From the NCBI GenBank assembly GCA_902550485.1, contig CACCZQ010000001.1:1-64000 (forward strand): a stretch of 64,000 nucleotides of DNA, given 5' to 3'. The stretch's first letter is position 1. The number at the start of each line of letters is the position of its first letter. The notes under the pieces were generated by a model. The model was not told the DNA's origin, did not search any database, and saw only the letters and a program-made list of their open reading frames with translations. This document shows, piece by piece, positions 10,812 through 21,275 of the stretch. The position numbers and the translations under genes are program-made. Source of the DNA: an uncultured Prochlorococcus sp. GTDB taxonomy: Bacteria; Cyanobacteriota; Cyanobacteriia; PCC-6307; Cyanobiaceae.

Positions 10812-11777
10812 GTGGCTTGGATTTTAATTGTTTTTTTAATATTACTAGGGGGATTAATTGCACCATTTGGGGATATTCTTGGAACAAAGATTGGTAAAGC
10901 AAGATTAAGTATTTTAAAATTAAGACCAAAAAAAACAGCGACAATAATAACGATAATAACTGGTGGGTTTATTAGTTCGGTATCAATAGGCTTATTGATT
11001 TTAGTTAGTGACGAATTCAGACAAAGGCTTTTTGTTGATATTCCTTTTTTGCAAAAAACTTTAGATGAAAGTAAAAAGGCCTTAATCCCTTTACAGGAAG
11101 AACAAAAGGAACTTGAAGGTAAAATTATTCAAAAAGAAAAGGAGTTAAATCAATTAAAAAATAATATTAAAGAATTTAGGAGAGGAAATATTGTTATTAA
11201 AAGAGGACAAACTTTATTTATTGCTGAGGTCAATTCCAGCTCAAATATAAAACGCGACTTGACAAAAATCTATAATGAAGCTGATAAATTTGTTAGGAAA
11301 ATTGTTATCCCAACCAATAAAGAGGCAAAAAATATTCTTTTGTGGAAACCTAGTGATATTGCAAAAATTGAGGCAATAGTTGCTAAAGGTGGTGACTGGA
11401 TTTTATTAATTAAATCAGCAACAAATGTTTTAAAAGGTGATAATTATGTTTTTGTATCTCCTGATTTATTACAGAATAAATTAATAGTTGAAAAAGGGGA
11501 TGTTATTACAAGTTTAATTCTGGGAGAAAGTGATTTAAATATTAAATCTATTAATTTAAAAATTAAATCATTGCTTAGAGAAACATTAGATGAAATTAAG
11601 TTAAAAGGGTCACAAGTTAGTGAAATTAAAACAAGTGGTAATTTTATAAAAAAAATTAAAGACTTTCTTCAAGAAAATCAAAAAATCAAATTTAAGTTAG
11701 AAGTAGTATCTTTAAGAGATAGTAAGACCATAGAACCTATAGTCGTTGAAATTAATATTTTCAAAATTGCACCTTAA
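10812..11777 (+). CDS. DUF3084-like membrane/coiled-coil protein
   Basis: GTG start; two N-terminal TM helices, KIGKARLSILKLRPKKTATIITIITGG, coiled coil; matches DUF3084 by recall. Confidence 0.75.
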   Translation: MAWILIVFLILLGGLIAPFGDILGTKIGKARLSILKLRPKKTATIITIITGGFISSVSIGLLILVSDEFRQRLFVDIPFLQKTLDESKKALIPLQEEQKELEGKIIQKEKELNQLKNNIKEFRRGNIVIKRGQTLFIAEVNSSSNIKRDLTKIYNEADKFVRKIVIPTNKEAKNILLWKPSDIAKIEAIVAKGGDWILLIKSATNVLKGDNYVFVSPDLLQNKLIVEKGDVITSLILGESDLNIKSINLKIKSLLRETLDEIKLKGSQVSEIKTSGNFIKKIKDFLQENQKIKFKLEVVSLRDSKTIEPIVVEINIFKIAP

Positions 11778-12215
11778 ATGCCAAGAGTAATAACTATCGA
11801 TCCCGGCAAAAGTAAATGCGGCTTAGTCTTAGCTGAAATAAGTGAAAAAAAAGTTTATAAAGCGATCATTCTTAAAAGTGAATTCCTTGAGAATTATGTA
11901 AGAAATTTAATTACCGCTGAGGACATAGCACAAATTATTATTGGTAATGGTACCACCAGTAGAGAGATTAGAGAAAAACTATATTTTTTTAAAAAAGAAA
12001 TAATAACTTTTGAAGAAAAAAATACTACCTATAGGGCTAAAGCAAGATATTTTGAACTTTTCCCAATTACTGGTCTGAAGTTTTTAATACCCAGGGAGGT
12101 TTTTATTCTTAATAAAAACCTTGATGCTATATCAGCTTTGATAATTTTAGAAGATTATTGCAAAATGAAGTTTACTTTGAATCAAAATATAGATTTTAAA
12201 ACTTGGCTGAAATAG
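11778..12215 (+). CDS. RuvC/YqgF-like RNase H-fold protein
   Basis: N-terminal VITIDPGKSKCGLVL plus EEKNTTYRAKARYFEL; starts directly after the preceding stop. Confidence 0.65.
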   Translation: MPRVITIDPGKSKCGLVLAEISEKKVYKAIILKSEFLENYVRNLITAEDIAQIIIGNGTTSREIREKLYFFKKEIITFEEKNTTYRAKARYFELFPITGLKFLIPREVFILNKNLDAISALIILEDYCKMKFTLNQNIDFKTWLK

Positions 12216-12453
12216 TGAACTTATAGTCATTTCCTGCTTCTAGTTCATAATCTTTTTTCAATAAAAATCTCAATAATGCATCTTCAATTAATGCTCTTCC
12301 CAAAGGTGGATTTACTTTTAATAAACCCTTATTAAAGGACCATGTAAAAGTCCATTTAAATTGACTAGCTTCAACAACCCCCTGAATTTGCTTTTTTGAG
12401 AAGCAATATTCCTTAACACTTACATTGGCAATCGTTTCGGGTTTTGAACGCAT
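12196..12453 (-). CDS. DUF3146-like protein
   Basis: 85-aa ORF resembling cyanobacterial DUF3146. Confidence 0.7.
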   Translation of the reverse strand: MRSKPETIANVSVKEYCFSKKQIQGVVEASQFKWTFTWSFNKGLLKVNPPLGRALIEDALLRFLLKKDYELEAGNDYKFTISAKF

Positions 12454-12456
12454 TTC

Positions 12457-13059
12457 TTAAGGTTGGTCTTTATTAAAAGAATTTAATTCATTAATTATGT
12501 GTTCTTCTTTTTTAATATTTAGTTGTTCGAGAGATTTTATTACTCTCGTATACACTTTATCCAATATTGATTTTTCTTCTATAGAAATATTTCCTAATAC
12601 ATGTGAAATAGTATTGGAATTATTTTTTCCCTTTATTAAAGGAGGTGAACCAATACCAATTCTTATCCTCTTAAAGTTTTGCGTTTGTAATTGTTCAATG
12701 ATACTTTTGAGACCATTATGTCCACCTGAGCTCCCTTTTTTTCTAAATCTTATTTTTCCAAGGGGAAGATCTTTATCATCGACTATTATGAAAATCTGAT
12801 CTAAATTTATTTTGTACCAATCAACTATTGCCCGTACAGCATCACCACTGTTATTCATATAGGTATTTGGTAAAAATAACCTGAAAGTAGAATCATTAAT
12901 TTGAAATTCTGAACAGGAACTTTTAAGCTTGTCTTTTAATAAAAAATTTGAATTATATTTCTTTGAAAGGCTTTCAAGCAGTAGAAAACCAATGTTATGT
13001 CTACTTTTTGAATACTTTTTACCAGGATTTCCTAATCCAATTAAAAATATTTCATTCAT
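12457..13059 (-). CDS. pth: Peptidyl-tRNA hydrolase
   Basis: GLGNPGKKYSKSRHNIGF, NTYMNNSG, KGSSGGHNGLKSI. Confidence 0.97.
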   Translation of the reverse strand: MNEIFLIGLGNPGKKYSKSRHNIGFLLLESLSKKYNSNFLLKDKLKSSCSEFQINDSTFRLFLPNTYMNNSGDAVRAIVDWYKINLDQIFIIVDDKDLPLGKIRFRKKGSSGGHNGLKSIIEQLQTQNFKRIRIGIGSPPLIKGKNNSNTISHVLGNISIEEKSILDKVYTRVIKSLEQLNIKKEEHIINELNSFNKDQP

Positions 13060-13202
13060 GATGTATTTCTCAATCTCTTTTCATTGAGAATTATAAATTT
13101 ATAAGCAAACTATAACCCAGTAAATTAAAACAAAAGTTCTAAAAAAGGTTATTCAGCAATATGCAAATAATTAGAACAACTTCTTGCTAGAGTTTTAGAA
13201 AC

Positions 13203-13403
13203 CTAGTTTCCGTTCCAATCTACTGAGAAACCCTGTAGTAAAAGCGATTGGTTATAAATTTGTAGAAGAATAACTAAAAAAACCAAAAGTAGTAGACCAA
13301 TTACCGTCATGACAGGAACTGCTCCCCAACCGGGTACAACTTTTCCTTGACCTGAATTGCCAATTGCTTTTAAAAGACTTCCTAAGGCTGTTTTTTGACC
13401 CAT
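13203..13403 (-). CDS. psbH: Photosystem II protein PsbH
   Basis: [28 protein letters not shown]...NGN. Confidence 0.96.
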
Positions 13404-13483
13404 GTTAAATTCACAAAATCGAATATTATTTCGCTATTGTATAAGAACTTCTACATAAATTGTTTACAAACTTAGCAAAATTG

Positions 13484-13636
13484 ATGCAAACTTTATCATC
13501 TGCTCCAGATCCTGCAGTTTCCATAGCAGTTACAATCCTGGCGTTACTTCTGGCTTTAACCGGTTTTGGCCTTTGGACTGCATTTGGTCCTAAAGCAGCA
13601 AAGCTTACAGATCCTTGGGATGACCATGACGATTAA
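13484..13636 (+). CDS. psbN: PsbN
   Basis: Manual translation MQTLSSAPDPAVSIAVTILALLLALTGFGLWTAFGPKAAKLTDPWDDHDD*; divergent from psbH. Confidence 0.95.
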   Translation: MQTLSSAPDPAVSIAVTILALLLALTGFGLWTAFGPKAAKLTDPWDDHDD

Positions 13637-13744
13637 TCTCCCTTAAAGTATTTCAAAATTTTCCAAAAATACAAAAAGTAAACATTTAACCATAGTTTAA
13701 TTATAAATTTAATAAGATATAATTCTGTCAGCACTCGTCATTCC

Positions 13745-13873
13745 ATGCTCGCCTTAAAAATCTCTGTTTACACTATTGTTTTCTTCTTTGTTGGAATATT
13801 TCTTTTTGGATTTTTAGCAAGTGATCCAACAAGAACCCCAAACAGAAAAGATCTAGAAAGTCCTCAAGATTAA
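13745..13873 (+). CDS. psbI: Photosystem II protein PsbI
   Basis: Manual translation [42 protein letters not shown]. Confidence 0.96.
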
Positions 13874-13894
13874 TCTTTTAATTAAATTCTTAAA

Positions 13895-15898
13895 TTGATT
13901 TCTGGAATTTCAAAAAAAGTAATATTTTTATCTTTTCTTTTTATTAATTTTCTACAGCCATCTAAACCAGCTGAATTATCAAAAATTAATAAAAATATTA
14001 ATAATAGGAATATAAAATTAACCTTATCAAATTTATCGAATGTAGAAATTCCATTAAATTCTCATAATAATATCCTTAGTAATAATTTTTACCTTGATAA
14101 TGTTTATGTAAATTTTTTAAAGAAAAAAATAGATTCACTTTTTGTCGCTAAAGCTGAAAATCAAAATGAGTTAATAATCCAATCAGATAAACAGTCCGAA
14201 ATAAAAGATGTTATTTATGCTGAAGGCAATGTATCTGTTTCTTACAGAGGTAAACTGCTTAAGGCTGATAATTTAATATACGACAAGTTAAATAAAAAAA
14301 TTGAAGCCAAGGGAAATATAACCTTCATATTAGGCGATCAAATTTTTAGAGTTGCAGAACTTGAATACAGCTTTATTAGTGACAAAGGTTATCTATTAAA
14401 TGTCAAGGGTGTTATCAATACCAATACCTTAATTGATGACATAGCTTCAAATTTCAGTTTATCAGATTCTAAAAAGTTAGAATCTTTAATTGATTTTAAA
14501 AAAAATGAAGTTATAAATACTCCTAACAATGTACAGAATTGGTTCTTTTTTACGGATAAAGTGAACATAGATGGGGATAAATGGAAAAGTAAAAAGGCTA
14601 TTTTTACTAATGATTTACTCGAATTAAAACAAGTAAAATTAGCAATTAATTCATTAGAAGTTTTTCCTATTAATAAAAAACTCAGATTTAAATCTTCATT
14701 AAATTATTTAATACTTGAGGAAAAAGTATCAATCCCTTTTTGGTTAGGTAGTAGAGATTTTAATTTTAAAAATTTCCAATCTGCAAATAAATGGAACTTT
14801 GGATATGACAATTTAGATAAGGATGGGTATTTTATCGGTAGGAAAATTAACTCAATAGACATAAATGATGATTTTGTTCTTGATTTAGAGCCTCAATTCT
14901 TGATTCAACGTTCACTAAAAGGCTATACAAAAAGTTTTGTGAATAAGGGGGATTCAATAACTTCAGAGAAAGTTAAAAGAAATACAAGTTTTCAAGACTA
15001 TTTTGCTCTTAAATCTCAGATAAAAGGAAGAATAAATAATTGGGGTTTAGAAATAGATAAGAATCTAAATTCTTTTAATTTTGATAATTTTTCAGATGCA
15101 TTCAGATTGAAAACAACATTGAATAAAGAGATTAATTTTTTAGGTACAAAATGGGATAAAACATTTTATGGAATGTATAGAGAGATAGTTTGGAATGGCT
15201 CATTGGGGGAAGCGGAAATTTACTCTGGTTATGGTTCAAAACTACAGAAAGAAAATAATTGGGTTGTCAATGGCATCAAAAAGAAAGAATTTTTATCTTT
15301 AGGTTTGGCAAATATTACAGCAGAGGCTTTAAATACAAAAAATCTTGTAACCAACCTAAAAGGTAACTTTTTTTATTCTCTGGACCAGAAATTTCCGATA
15401 AGTATTCAAGAGCCTAAAAATAAATCTATAGATATATCATATAAATATATTTCTCAACCAATCACTAAAGGATTGAGTCTTGATACAAGATTAGAAGCAT
15501 CATATTCTTTCTATGAAAATGGTGATCATCAAGAATATTTAGGATTAGGCATTGGACCAGAATTAGTATTAGGAAATTTTAAAAATAAAACTTTTGACTA
15601 TACACGTATTAGTCTTTTGCCATTCTATAAATTTGATAGTGGAAAAAGTGTTTTTAAATTTGACCACAATTATGATAAGTTTACTCTAAACATTGCTTTT
15701 GATCAGCAAATATTTGGACCTGTTATTCTCAAAACTGATGGGACTTTAAACTTAACGAATGATTCAGATGATTATGGTGAATTTATAGATTCTAAAATCT
15801 CATTAAATTGGAAAAAAAGATCCTATGAAGTTGGTATTTTTTATCAGCCTCATAATCAAGCAGGAGGAATTTCTTTCAGTTTATTTGGATTTGAATAG
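13895..15898 (+). CDS. DUF3769 / LptD(OstA)-like outer-membrane protein
   Basis: TTG start; signal-like N-terminus; OstA-type repeat DVIYAEGNVSVSYRGKLLKADNLIYDKLNKKIEAKGNI; beta-rich C-terminus. Confidence 0.75.
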   Translation: MISGISKKVIFLSFLFINFLQPSKPAELSKINKNINNRNIKLTLSNLSNVEIPLNSHNNILSNNFYLDNVYVNFLKKKIDSLFVAKAENQNELIIQSDKQSEIKDVIYAEGNVSVSYRGKLLKADNLIYDKLNKKIEAKGNITFILGDQIFRVAELEYSFISDKGYLLNVKGVINTNTLIDDIASNFSLSDSKKLESLIDFKKNEVINTPNNVQNWFFFTDKVNIDGDKWKSKKAIFTNDLLELKQVKLAINSLEVFPINKKLRFKSSLNYLILEEKVSIPFWLGSRDFNFKNFQSANKWNFGYDNLDKDGYFIGRKINSIDINDDFVLDLEPQFLIQRSLKGYTKSFVNKGDSITSEKVKRNTSFQDYFALKSQIKGRINNWGLEIDKNLNSFNFDNFSDAFRLKTTLNKEINFLGTKWDKTFYGMYREIVWNGSLGEAEIYSGYGSKLQKENNWVVNGIKKKEFLSLGLANITAEALNTKNLVTNLKGNFFYSLDQKFPISIQEPKNKSIDISYKYISQPITKGLSLDTRLEASYSFYENGDHQEYLGLGIGPELVLGNFKNKTFDYTRISLLPFYKFDSGKSVFKFDHNYDKFTLNIAFDQQIFGPVILKTDGTLNLTNDSDDYGEFIDSKISLNWKKRSYEVGIFYQPHNQAGGISFSLFGFE

Positions 15899-16522
15899 CT
15901 AAGAAAAATAATTATTAAATTCTAAATAAGGTAAATATTTGCATTTATTTTCAATTAGACTTTCATTCTCAAGTAGTGTTGCAGTTGCATCCCATTCTCC
16001 TAATAAAAACATTTTTCTTGAGCTTTCCTTAATCTCAAGTTTTAAACTCAAATTTTTTGATTTTGCTAATGAATTTTTAAGATCAATTTCTAAGAATAAA
16101 AATTTATTATCCTTATTTTTTTGAATTTCTAGTATTGATTTTTTTGGAAGCGTAAGACATGGGATACCTATTGCAATACAGTTACTATAAAAAATATCGG
16201 CGAAACTCTCTCCTATGATTGCTTTTATGCCCCATCTCATCAGTGCTTGGGGGGCATGTTCTCTGCTGGAACCACATCCAAAATTGCTATTAACAATTAG
16301 TATTGTGGCATTTTTGTTTTCTTCTAGATCGAAAGGATGCTTTCCCTTTAAAGTTTCTCTATCATCTTTAAAAACAGATTCACCCAATGAATCAAAGTTA
16401 ACACACTTCAAGAAACGCGCTGGAATTATTCGATCTGTATCAATGTCGTTACCAATCAAGGAGATACATTGCCCTTTTATTTGTGTAATTTTTCCAATTG
16501 GTGGGATAAATTTGGATTTCAT
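15899..16522 (-). CDS. leuD: 3-isopropylmalate dehydratase small subunit
   Basis: DIDTDRIIPARFLK; NFGCGSSREHAPQAL. Confidence 0.96.
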   Translation of the reverse strand: MKSKFIPPIGKITQIKGQCISLIGNDIDTDRIIPARFLKCVNFDSLGESVFKDDRETLKGKHPFDLEENKNATILIVNSNFGCGSSREHAPQALMRWGIKAIIGESFADIFYSNCIAIGIPCLTLPKKSILEIQKNKDNKFLFLEIDLKNSLAKSKNLSLKLEIKESSRKMFLLGEWDATATLLENESLIENKCKYLPYLEFNNYFS

Positions 16523-17928
16523 TATTTGATAAATTCTCTAACGTCACTGACTTTGCCATTAATTGCAGCAGCAGCAACCATTGCTGGACTCATAAGTAAT
16601 GTTCTCCCGCTAGGAGAACCCTGTCTGCCCTTAAAATTTCTATTACTAGAACTAGCACTAACTTGATTACCTATAAGCTTATCTGAATTCATTGCTAAAC
16701 ACATCGAGCAGCCTGGTTCTCGCCATTGAAATCCAGAATCCTTAAATATCTGATCAAGACCTTCTCGTTTTGCTTCATTGGCTACTTTTTCTGAACCAGG
16801 AACTACAAATGCTTTTACATTCTTAGATACTTTTTTGTCTTTTAAAACTTTAGCTGCAATTCTCAAGTCACTGATTCGCCCATTGGTGCAACTGCCTATG
16901 AAACAAACTTCTACCGGTATATCTTTTATTGATTGTCCTGGCTCGAAACTCATATATTCAAAAGCCTCTTCAGCAACTAATTTGTCATTTGGAGATAATT
17001 CTTCTAAAAGAGGGATCTGTTGATTGATTCCTACACTCTGACCGGGAGTAATTCCCCAGGTTACGGTTGGTTCTACTTTAGAAGCATCTAATTTTATTAC
17101 ATCATCATATATTGAATTTTCATCGCTTTTTAATGATTTCCACCATTTGAGAGCTTTATCCCAATGCTTATTTTTTGGGGCACATAATTTATTTTTAATG
17201 TAACTAAAGGTCTTTTCATCGGGGTTAATGTAGCCGCATCTTGCTCCTCCTTCAATAGACATATTGCATATAGTCATCCTTTCTTCCATTGATAATTCTT
17301 CTATCGCAGGCCCTCCAAATTCATATGCGAAACCCACTCCTGCCTTTACACCAAGTTCATTAATGATATGAAGTACTAAATCCTTGGCATAAACACCCTT
17401 AGATAATTTATTGTCACACCAAATCTGCCTCACTTTCAATTTGTTCATGGCTATTGTTTGGGTAGCCAGAACATCTCTTACTTGACTTGTACCTATCCCA
17501 AAAGCAATTGACCCAAAAGCTCCATGAGTTGAAGTATGTGAATCTCCGCAAGCGATAGTCATTCCTGGCTGAGTTAGCCCTAATTCTGGTGCTACTACGT
17601 GAACTATTCCTTGATTACCACTTCCAATATTAAAAAATCTTATTTTATGTTCTAAGCAATTCTTTTCAAGTGTTTCAATCATTTGTTCAGCGAGATTATC
17701 TTTGAAAGGCCTGCTCTGATTGTCTGTTGGCACAATATGATCAACGGTAGCAACAGTTCTGTCAGGGAATTTAACTTTTAATTTTTTGTCTTTTAAAGCG
17801 CCAAATGCTTGAGGACTTGTAACTTCATGGATAAGGTGAAGACCAATAAATATTTGATCAGATCCACCTGGAAGTTTTGAAACTTTGTGTAAATCCCAAA
17901 CTTTATCAAATAAGGTATCTTGACTCAA
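16522..17928 (-). CDS. leuC: 3-isopropylmalate dehydratase large subunit
   Basis: Aconitase family: [38 protein letters not shown]. Confidence 0.97.
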   Translation of the reverse strand: MSQDTLFDKVWDLHKVSKLPGGSDQIFIGLHLIHEVTSPQAFGALKDKKLKVKFPDRTVATVDHIVPTDNQSRPFKDNLAEQMIETLEKNCLEHKIRFFNIGSGNQGIVHVVAPELGLTQPGMTIACGDSHTSTHGAFGSIAFGIGTSQVRDVLATQTIAMNKLKVRQIWCDNKLSKGVYAKDLVLHIINELGVKAGVGFAYEFGGPAIEELSMEERMTICNMSIEGGARCGYINPDEKTFSYIKNKLCAPKNKHWDKALKWWKSLKSDENSIYDDVIKLDASKVEPTVTWGITPGQSVGINQQIPLLEELSPNDKLVAEEAFEYMSFEPGQSIKDIPVEVCFIGSCTNGRISDLRIAAKVLKDKKVSKNVKAFVVPGSEKVANEAKREGLDQIFKDSGFQWREPGCSMCLAMNSDKLIGNQVSASSSNRNFKGRQGSPSGRTLLMSPAMVAAAAINGKVSDVREFIK

Positions 17929-17941
17929 TTTGTAAAAATAG

Positions 17942-19216
17942 TTACTTACTATTCGATAATAGGATTAATCTGAGGCTGTTCAAACACACATTTACACTTA
18001 GTGTTTGAATTTCTACTCTATTTCGGTTCGAGTTAAATAGTTTTTTTATATTAGTTATATGATTATTCGGTCCAGAAATTGATATATAGACAAGTCCTAC
18101 CGGTTTATCTTGACTGCCTCCGTTAGGACCAGCTATTCCACTAATGGCTATTGCCCAATCTGCTCCTAATTTCTCTTTTACATTAATTGCCATGGACTCA
18201 CAAACTTCTTCAGAAACAGCACCATATTTTATAAGCTTCTTTTCAGAAATATTTAATAATGAATTTTTTAGCTCATTACTGTAAGAAACTATACTACCTT
18301 TGAAAACTTTAGATGAGCCAGATATTGATGTTAGTGATGAAGATAGAAGGCCTCCGGTGCAGGATTCAGCAAAAACAATAGTTTGGTTCCTCTCGGTTAA
18401 TTCTTTTATTAAAATGCTAGGAAGAGTATCATTATCCTCTCCAAAAATAAATTTCGAAAAATCTTTTTTTAATTTTTCTTTTACTGGTTTAATTATATTT
18501 TTTGCTTCTAGATGATTCTTTGCTCGCGCTGTGATTCTTAGTTTAACTTCTCCTAAGTTTGCATATGGAGCAACAGTTGGGTTTTTAAGATTTAATAGAT
18601 CATTAATTTTTTCTGCAACACTAGATTCTCCAATACCTGCAAATTTAAGAGTATTTGAATAAAAGGAATAATTATCTGAGAATTTGGTTTTAATGAAATC
18701 CCACGCTGTCTCTTCCCACATAGTTTTCATTTCACTTGGTACTCCAGGGAAAGTAAGAATAGTAAATCCTTTTATTGGTTCCCATATCATTCCTGGGGCA
18801 GTGCCCCTAGGGTTATTAATTATTTGAGCATTTTTTGGGAAGAGACATTGTTTCCTTAAGCTAGATGAATCGTCCTGTAGTTTTGAGTTTGACAGTTTTT
18901 GTTTAATTTCATCCCATAAGTGCGGTCTTTCAAAAAGAGTTGCATTAAAAGATTTCGCTATTGCTTCAGTAGTTAAGTCATCTGGGGTGGGTCCCAAGCC
19001 ACCAGTGGTAATTAGAAGATTACTTCTTTTCGATATTTCATGAATTACTTTTATAATTCGATCAAAATTATCACCTACAGTTGATTGCCTAAAGTGATTC
19101 AAGCCTAATTGAGATAACTGTTCAGAAATCCATTGAGCATTTGTATTTATAATATTTCCTAAGAGTAGCTCTGTTCCAATAGAAAGAATTTCAACACCTT
19201 TGGAGTTAGGACTCAT
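17942..19216 (-). CDS. cinA: CinA family competence/damage-inducible protein
   Basis: [36 protein letters not shown]-terminal [14 protein letters not shown]. Confidence 0.95.
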   Translation of the reverse strand: MSPNSKGVEILSIGTELLLGNIINTNAQWISEQLSQLGLNHFRQSTVGDNFDRIIKVIHEISKRSNLLITTGGLGPTPDDLTTEAIAKSFNATLFERPHLWDEIKQKLSNSKLQDDSSSLRKQCLFPKNAQIINNPRGTAPGMIWEPIKGFTILTFPGVPSEMKTMWEETAWDFIKTKFSDNYSFYSNTLKFAGIGESSVAEKINDLLNLKNPTVAPYANLGEVKLRITARAKNHLEAKNIIKPVKEKLKKDFSKFIFGEDNDTLPSILIKELTERNQTIVFAESCTGGLLSSSLTSISGSSKVFKGSIVSYSNELKNSLLNISEKKLIKYGAVSEEVCESMAINVKEKLGADWAIAISGIAGPNGGSQDKPVGLVYISISGPNNHITNIKKLFNSNRNRVEIQTLSVNVCLNSLRLILLSNSK

Positions 19217-20484
19217 TTAATTGACGCTTCAAGTTTGCCTTCATACAGAGGAAAACGATTACATAATGTTAATACTCTTTCTTTACATTGACTTTCAATT
19301 AGTGAATCGTCTGGGTTAAGTAATCTATCAGCAATAATTTCGCCAACTTCAGCAAAAGCATTCTCATTAAAGCCTCTAGTAGTTAAAGCAGCAGTTCCCA
19401 ACCTTAGTCCGCTGGTTACAAAAGGTGATTCAGGGTCAAATGGAACGGTATTTTTATTTGCAGTTATATTCACTTCACTTACAAGCAAGTCAGCAATTTT
19501 ACCAGTCATATTGATACTTCTTAAATCGAGTAAAACAATATGGTTATCAGTGCCTCCACTCACGATATTGATACCTCTATTTATTAAAGTTGAAGCTAGA
19601 ACTTTTGCATTTTTTATTACTTGTTGGGAATAATTAACGAAATCTGACTGCAAGGCTTCTCCAAATGCGACTGCTTTAGCTGCAATTATATGTTCGAGGG
19701 GGCCACCCTGAGTTCCAGGGAAAACAGATTTATCAAATTTCTTTCCAAATTCTGCATCTTTACATAAGATAAGTCCCCCTCTAGGCCCTCTTAATGTTTT
19801 ATGAGTAGTTGTAGTTACTACATCACAATAAGGTATTGGATTTGGGTGAAGTTTACTTGCTACAAGACCGGCAATATGTGCAATATCAGCCATTAAGAAA
19901 GCACCAACTTCATCTGCAATATTTCTAAACGATTCAAAATCGATTGTTCTTGGATAAGCTGAATATCCGCATATAATCAATTTTGGTTTTTTTTCAAGTG
20001 CTATCTCTCTTATTTCATCAAAATTTAATTCACTAGTTTCTTTATTTACTCCATAGTGAACTGCATTGAACCACTTACCACTCATATTTACTGGAGACCC
20101 ATGAGTTAGGTGTCCACCATGAGACAAATCCATCCCCATGATTGTGTCGCCAGGTTTAAGTAGACTTAGGAAAACAGCAGCATTTGCCTGAGCTCCACTA
20201 TGGGGTTGAACATTAGCCCAATTTGCATTAAATAATTTTTTCGCTCTCTGAATAGCTAATTCTTCGATTTCATCAACAAACTCACATCCTCCGTAATATC
20301 TTTTTTGAGGTAATCCCTCGGCGTATTTATTTGTAAGGACGGAACCTTGAGCCTGCATAACGGCAATTGATGCGAAATTTTCGCTTGCGATTAACTCAAG
20401 ATGAGTTTCCTGCCTATTTTTTTCAGAGTTGATAAAATTTGATATTACTGGATCACTTTCTTTAAGATTTTGAAGGATATTCAT
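19213..20484 (-). CDS. glyA: Serine hydroxymethyltransferase
   Basis: [29 protein letters not shown]-lysine motif. Confidence 0.98.
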   Translation of the reverse strand: MNILQNLKESDPVISNFINSEKNRQETHLELIASENFASIAVMQAQGSVLTNKYAEGLPQKRYYGGCEFVDEIEELAIQRAKKLFNANWANVQPHSGAQANAAVFLSLLKPGDTIMGMDLSHGGHLTHGSPVNMSGKWFNAVHYGVNKETSELNFDEIREIALEKKPKLIICGYSAYPRTIDFESFRNIADEVGAFLMADIAHIAGLVASKLHPNPIPYCDVVTTTTHKTLRGPRGGLILCKDAEFGKKFDKSVFPGTQGGPLEHIIAAKAVAFGEALQSDFVNYSQQVIKNAKVLASTLINRGINIVSGGTDNHIVLLDLRSINMTGKIADLLVSEVNITANKNTVPFDPESPFVTSGLRLGTAALTTRGFNENAFAEVGEIIADRLLNPDDSLIESQCKERVLTLCNRFPLYEGKLEASIK

Positions 20485-20561
20485 AGAATTTGATAAGTAA
20501 TACCCATAATATAAACGATATTTTTTAGAAAAATATAAAAAGAATATTTCAGAATTTTAAA

Positions 20562-20635
20562 CGCGCCTGGAGAGATTCGAACTCCCGACACCCTGATCCG
20601 TAGTCAGGTGCTCTAATCCACTGAGCTACAGGCGC
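20562..20635 (-). tRNA. tRNA-Arg(ACG)
   Basis: Minus strand gcgcctgtagctcagtggattagagcacctgactacggatcaggtgtcgggagttcgaatctctccaggcgcg; anticodon acg. Confidence 0.95.
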
Positions 20636-20691
20636 ATAATTATGTAATATCTCTGTTTCAGGGGCTCTTAGTCAACTAGATTTCGGGTAAA

Positions 20692-20973
20692 ATGTCTATT
20701 ATTAACAATCTTATTATTAATATGCCTATAAAGTGGTACGGAAATGGCGATTTAGAAGATCCTATCTATAAACATTTTTCTCGAATAGTAAATTTTGTTA
20801 TTCACTGCATGATATTTACTGCGATTGTAAGTGGCACGTGGCTTTTAAAAGAGATTAAATATGAAATCGGCTATTTTAATAATTTTGCAATTGTCTGGTC
20901 AGTTCTTTTGGCCTCCCATTTACTTTTCGTCATCATAAAAAAACCTAAAGATACTTCAAAACAATCAACTTAA
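20692..20973 (+). CDS. Small two-TM conserved hypothetical protein
   Basis: 93-aa ORF with two hydrophobic segments. Confidence 0.6.
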   Translation: MSIINNLIINMPIKWYGNGDLEDPIYKHFSRIVNFVIHCMIFTAIVSGTWLLKEIKYEIGYFNNFAIVWSVLLASHLLFVIIKKPKDTSKQST

Positions 20974-20987
20974 ATCAATTTATATTT

Positions 20988-21272
20988 ATGGAATCTCAGA
21001 TAAGTATAAGTGATCTAGAAAATGTTATTTCTGAAAAGGTTTTTATTAAAATAGAAAAGTGGAATTTGTATCTTGGAGACGCTGGCCTAGCCAGGCATCT
21101 TGCTATTGAATGTATCAGCAATAAAGATCAAGGCCCAATGGAGGCTGCAAAATTAAGTTTGAAAGCAATAAATGTAAAAGTAGGGGATGGTGTTAATAGT
21201 ATTCCACTGATTAATTTAATCACTAAATCACAAATTCTAGAATTAGAGGAGATTTTGGAAAGTTTTTTTTAA
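20988..21272 (+). CDS. DUF3181-like protein
   Basis: 94-aa ORF resembling cyanobacterial DUF3181. Confidence 0.7.
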   Translation: MESQISISDLENVISEKVFIKIEKWNLYLGDAGLARHLAIECISNKDQGPMEAAKLSLKAINVKVGDGVNSIPLINLITKSQILELEEILESFF

Positions 21273-21275
21273 TAA

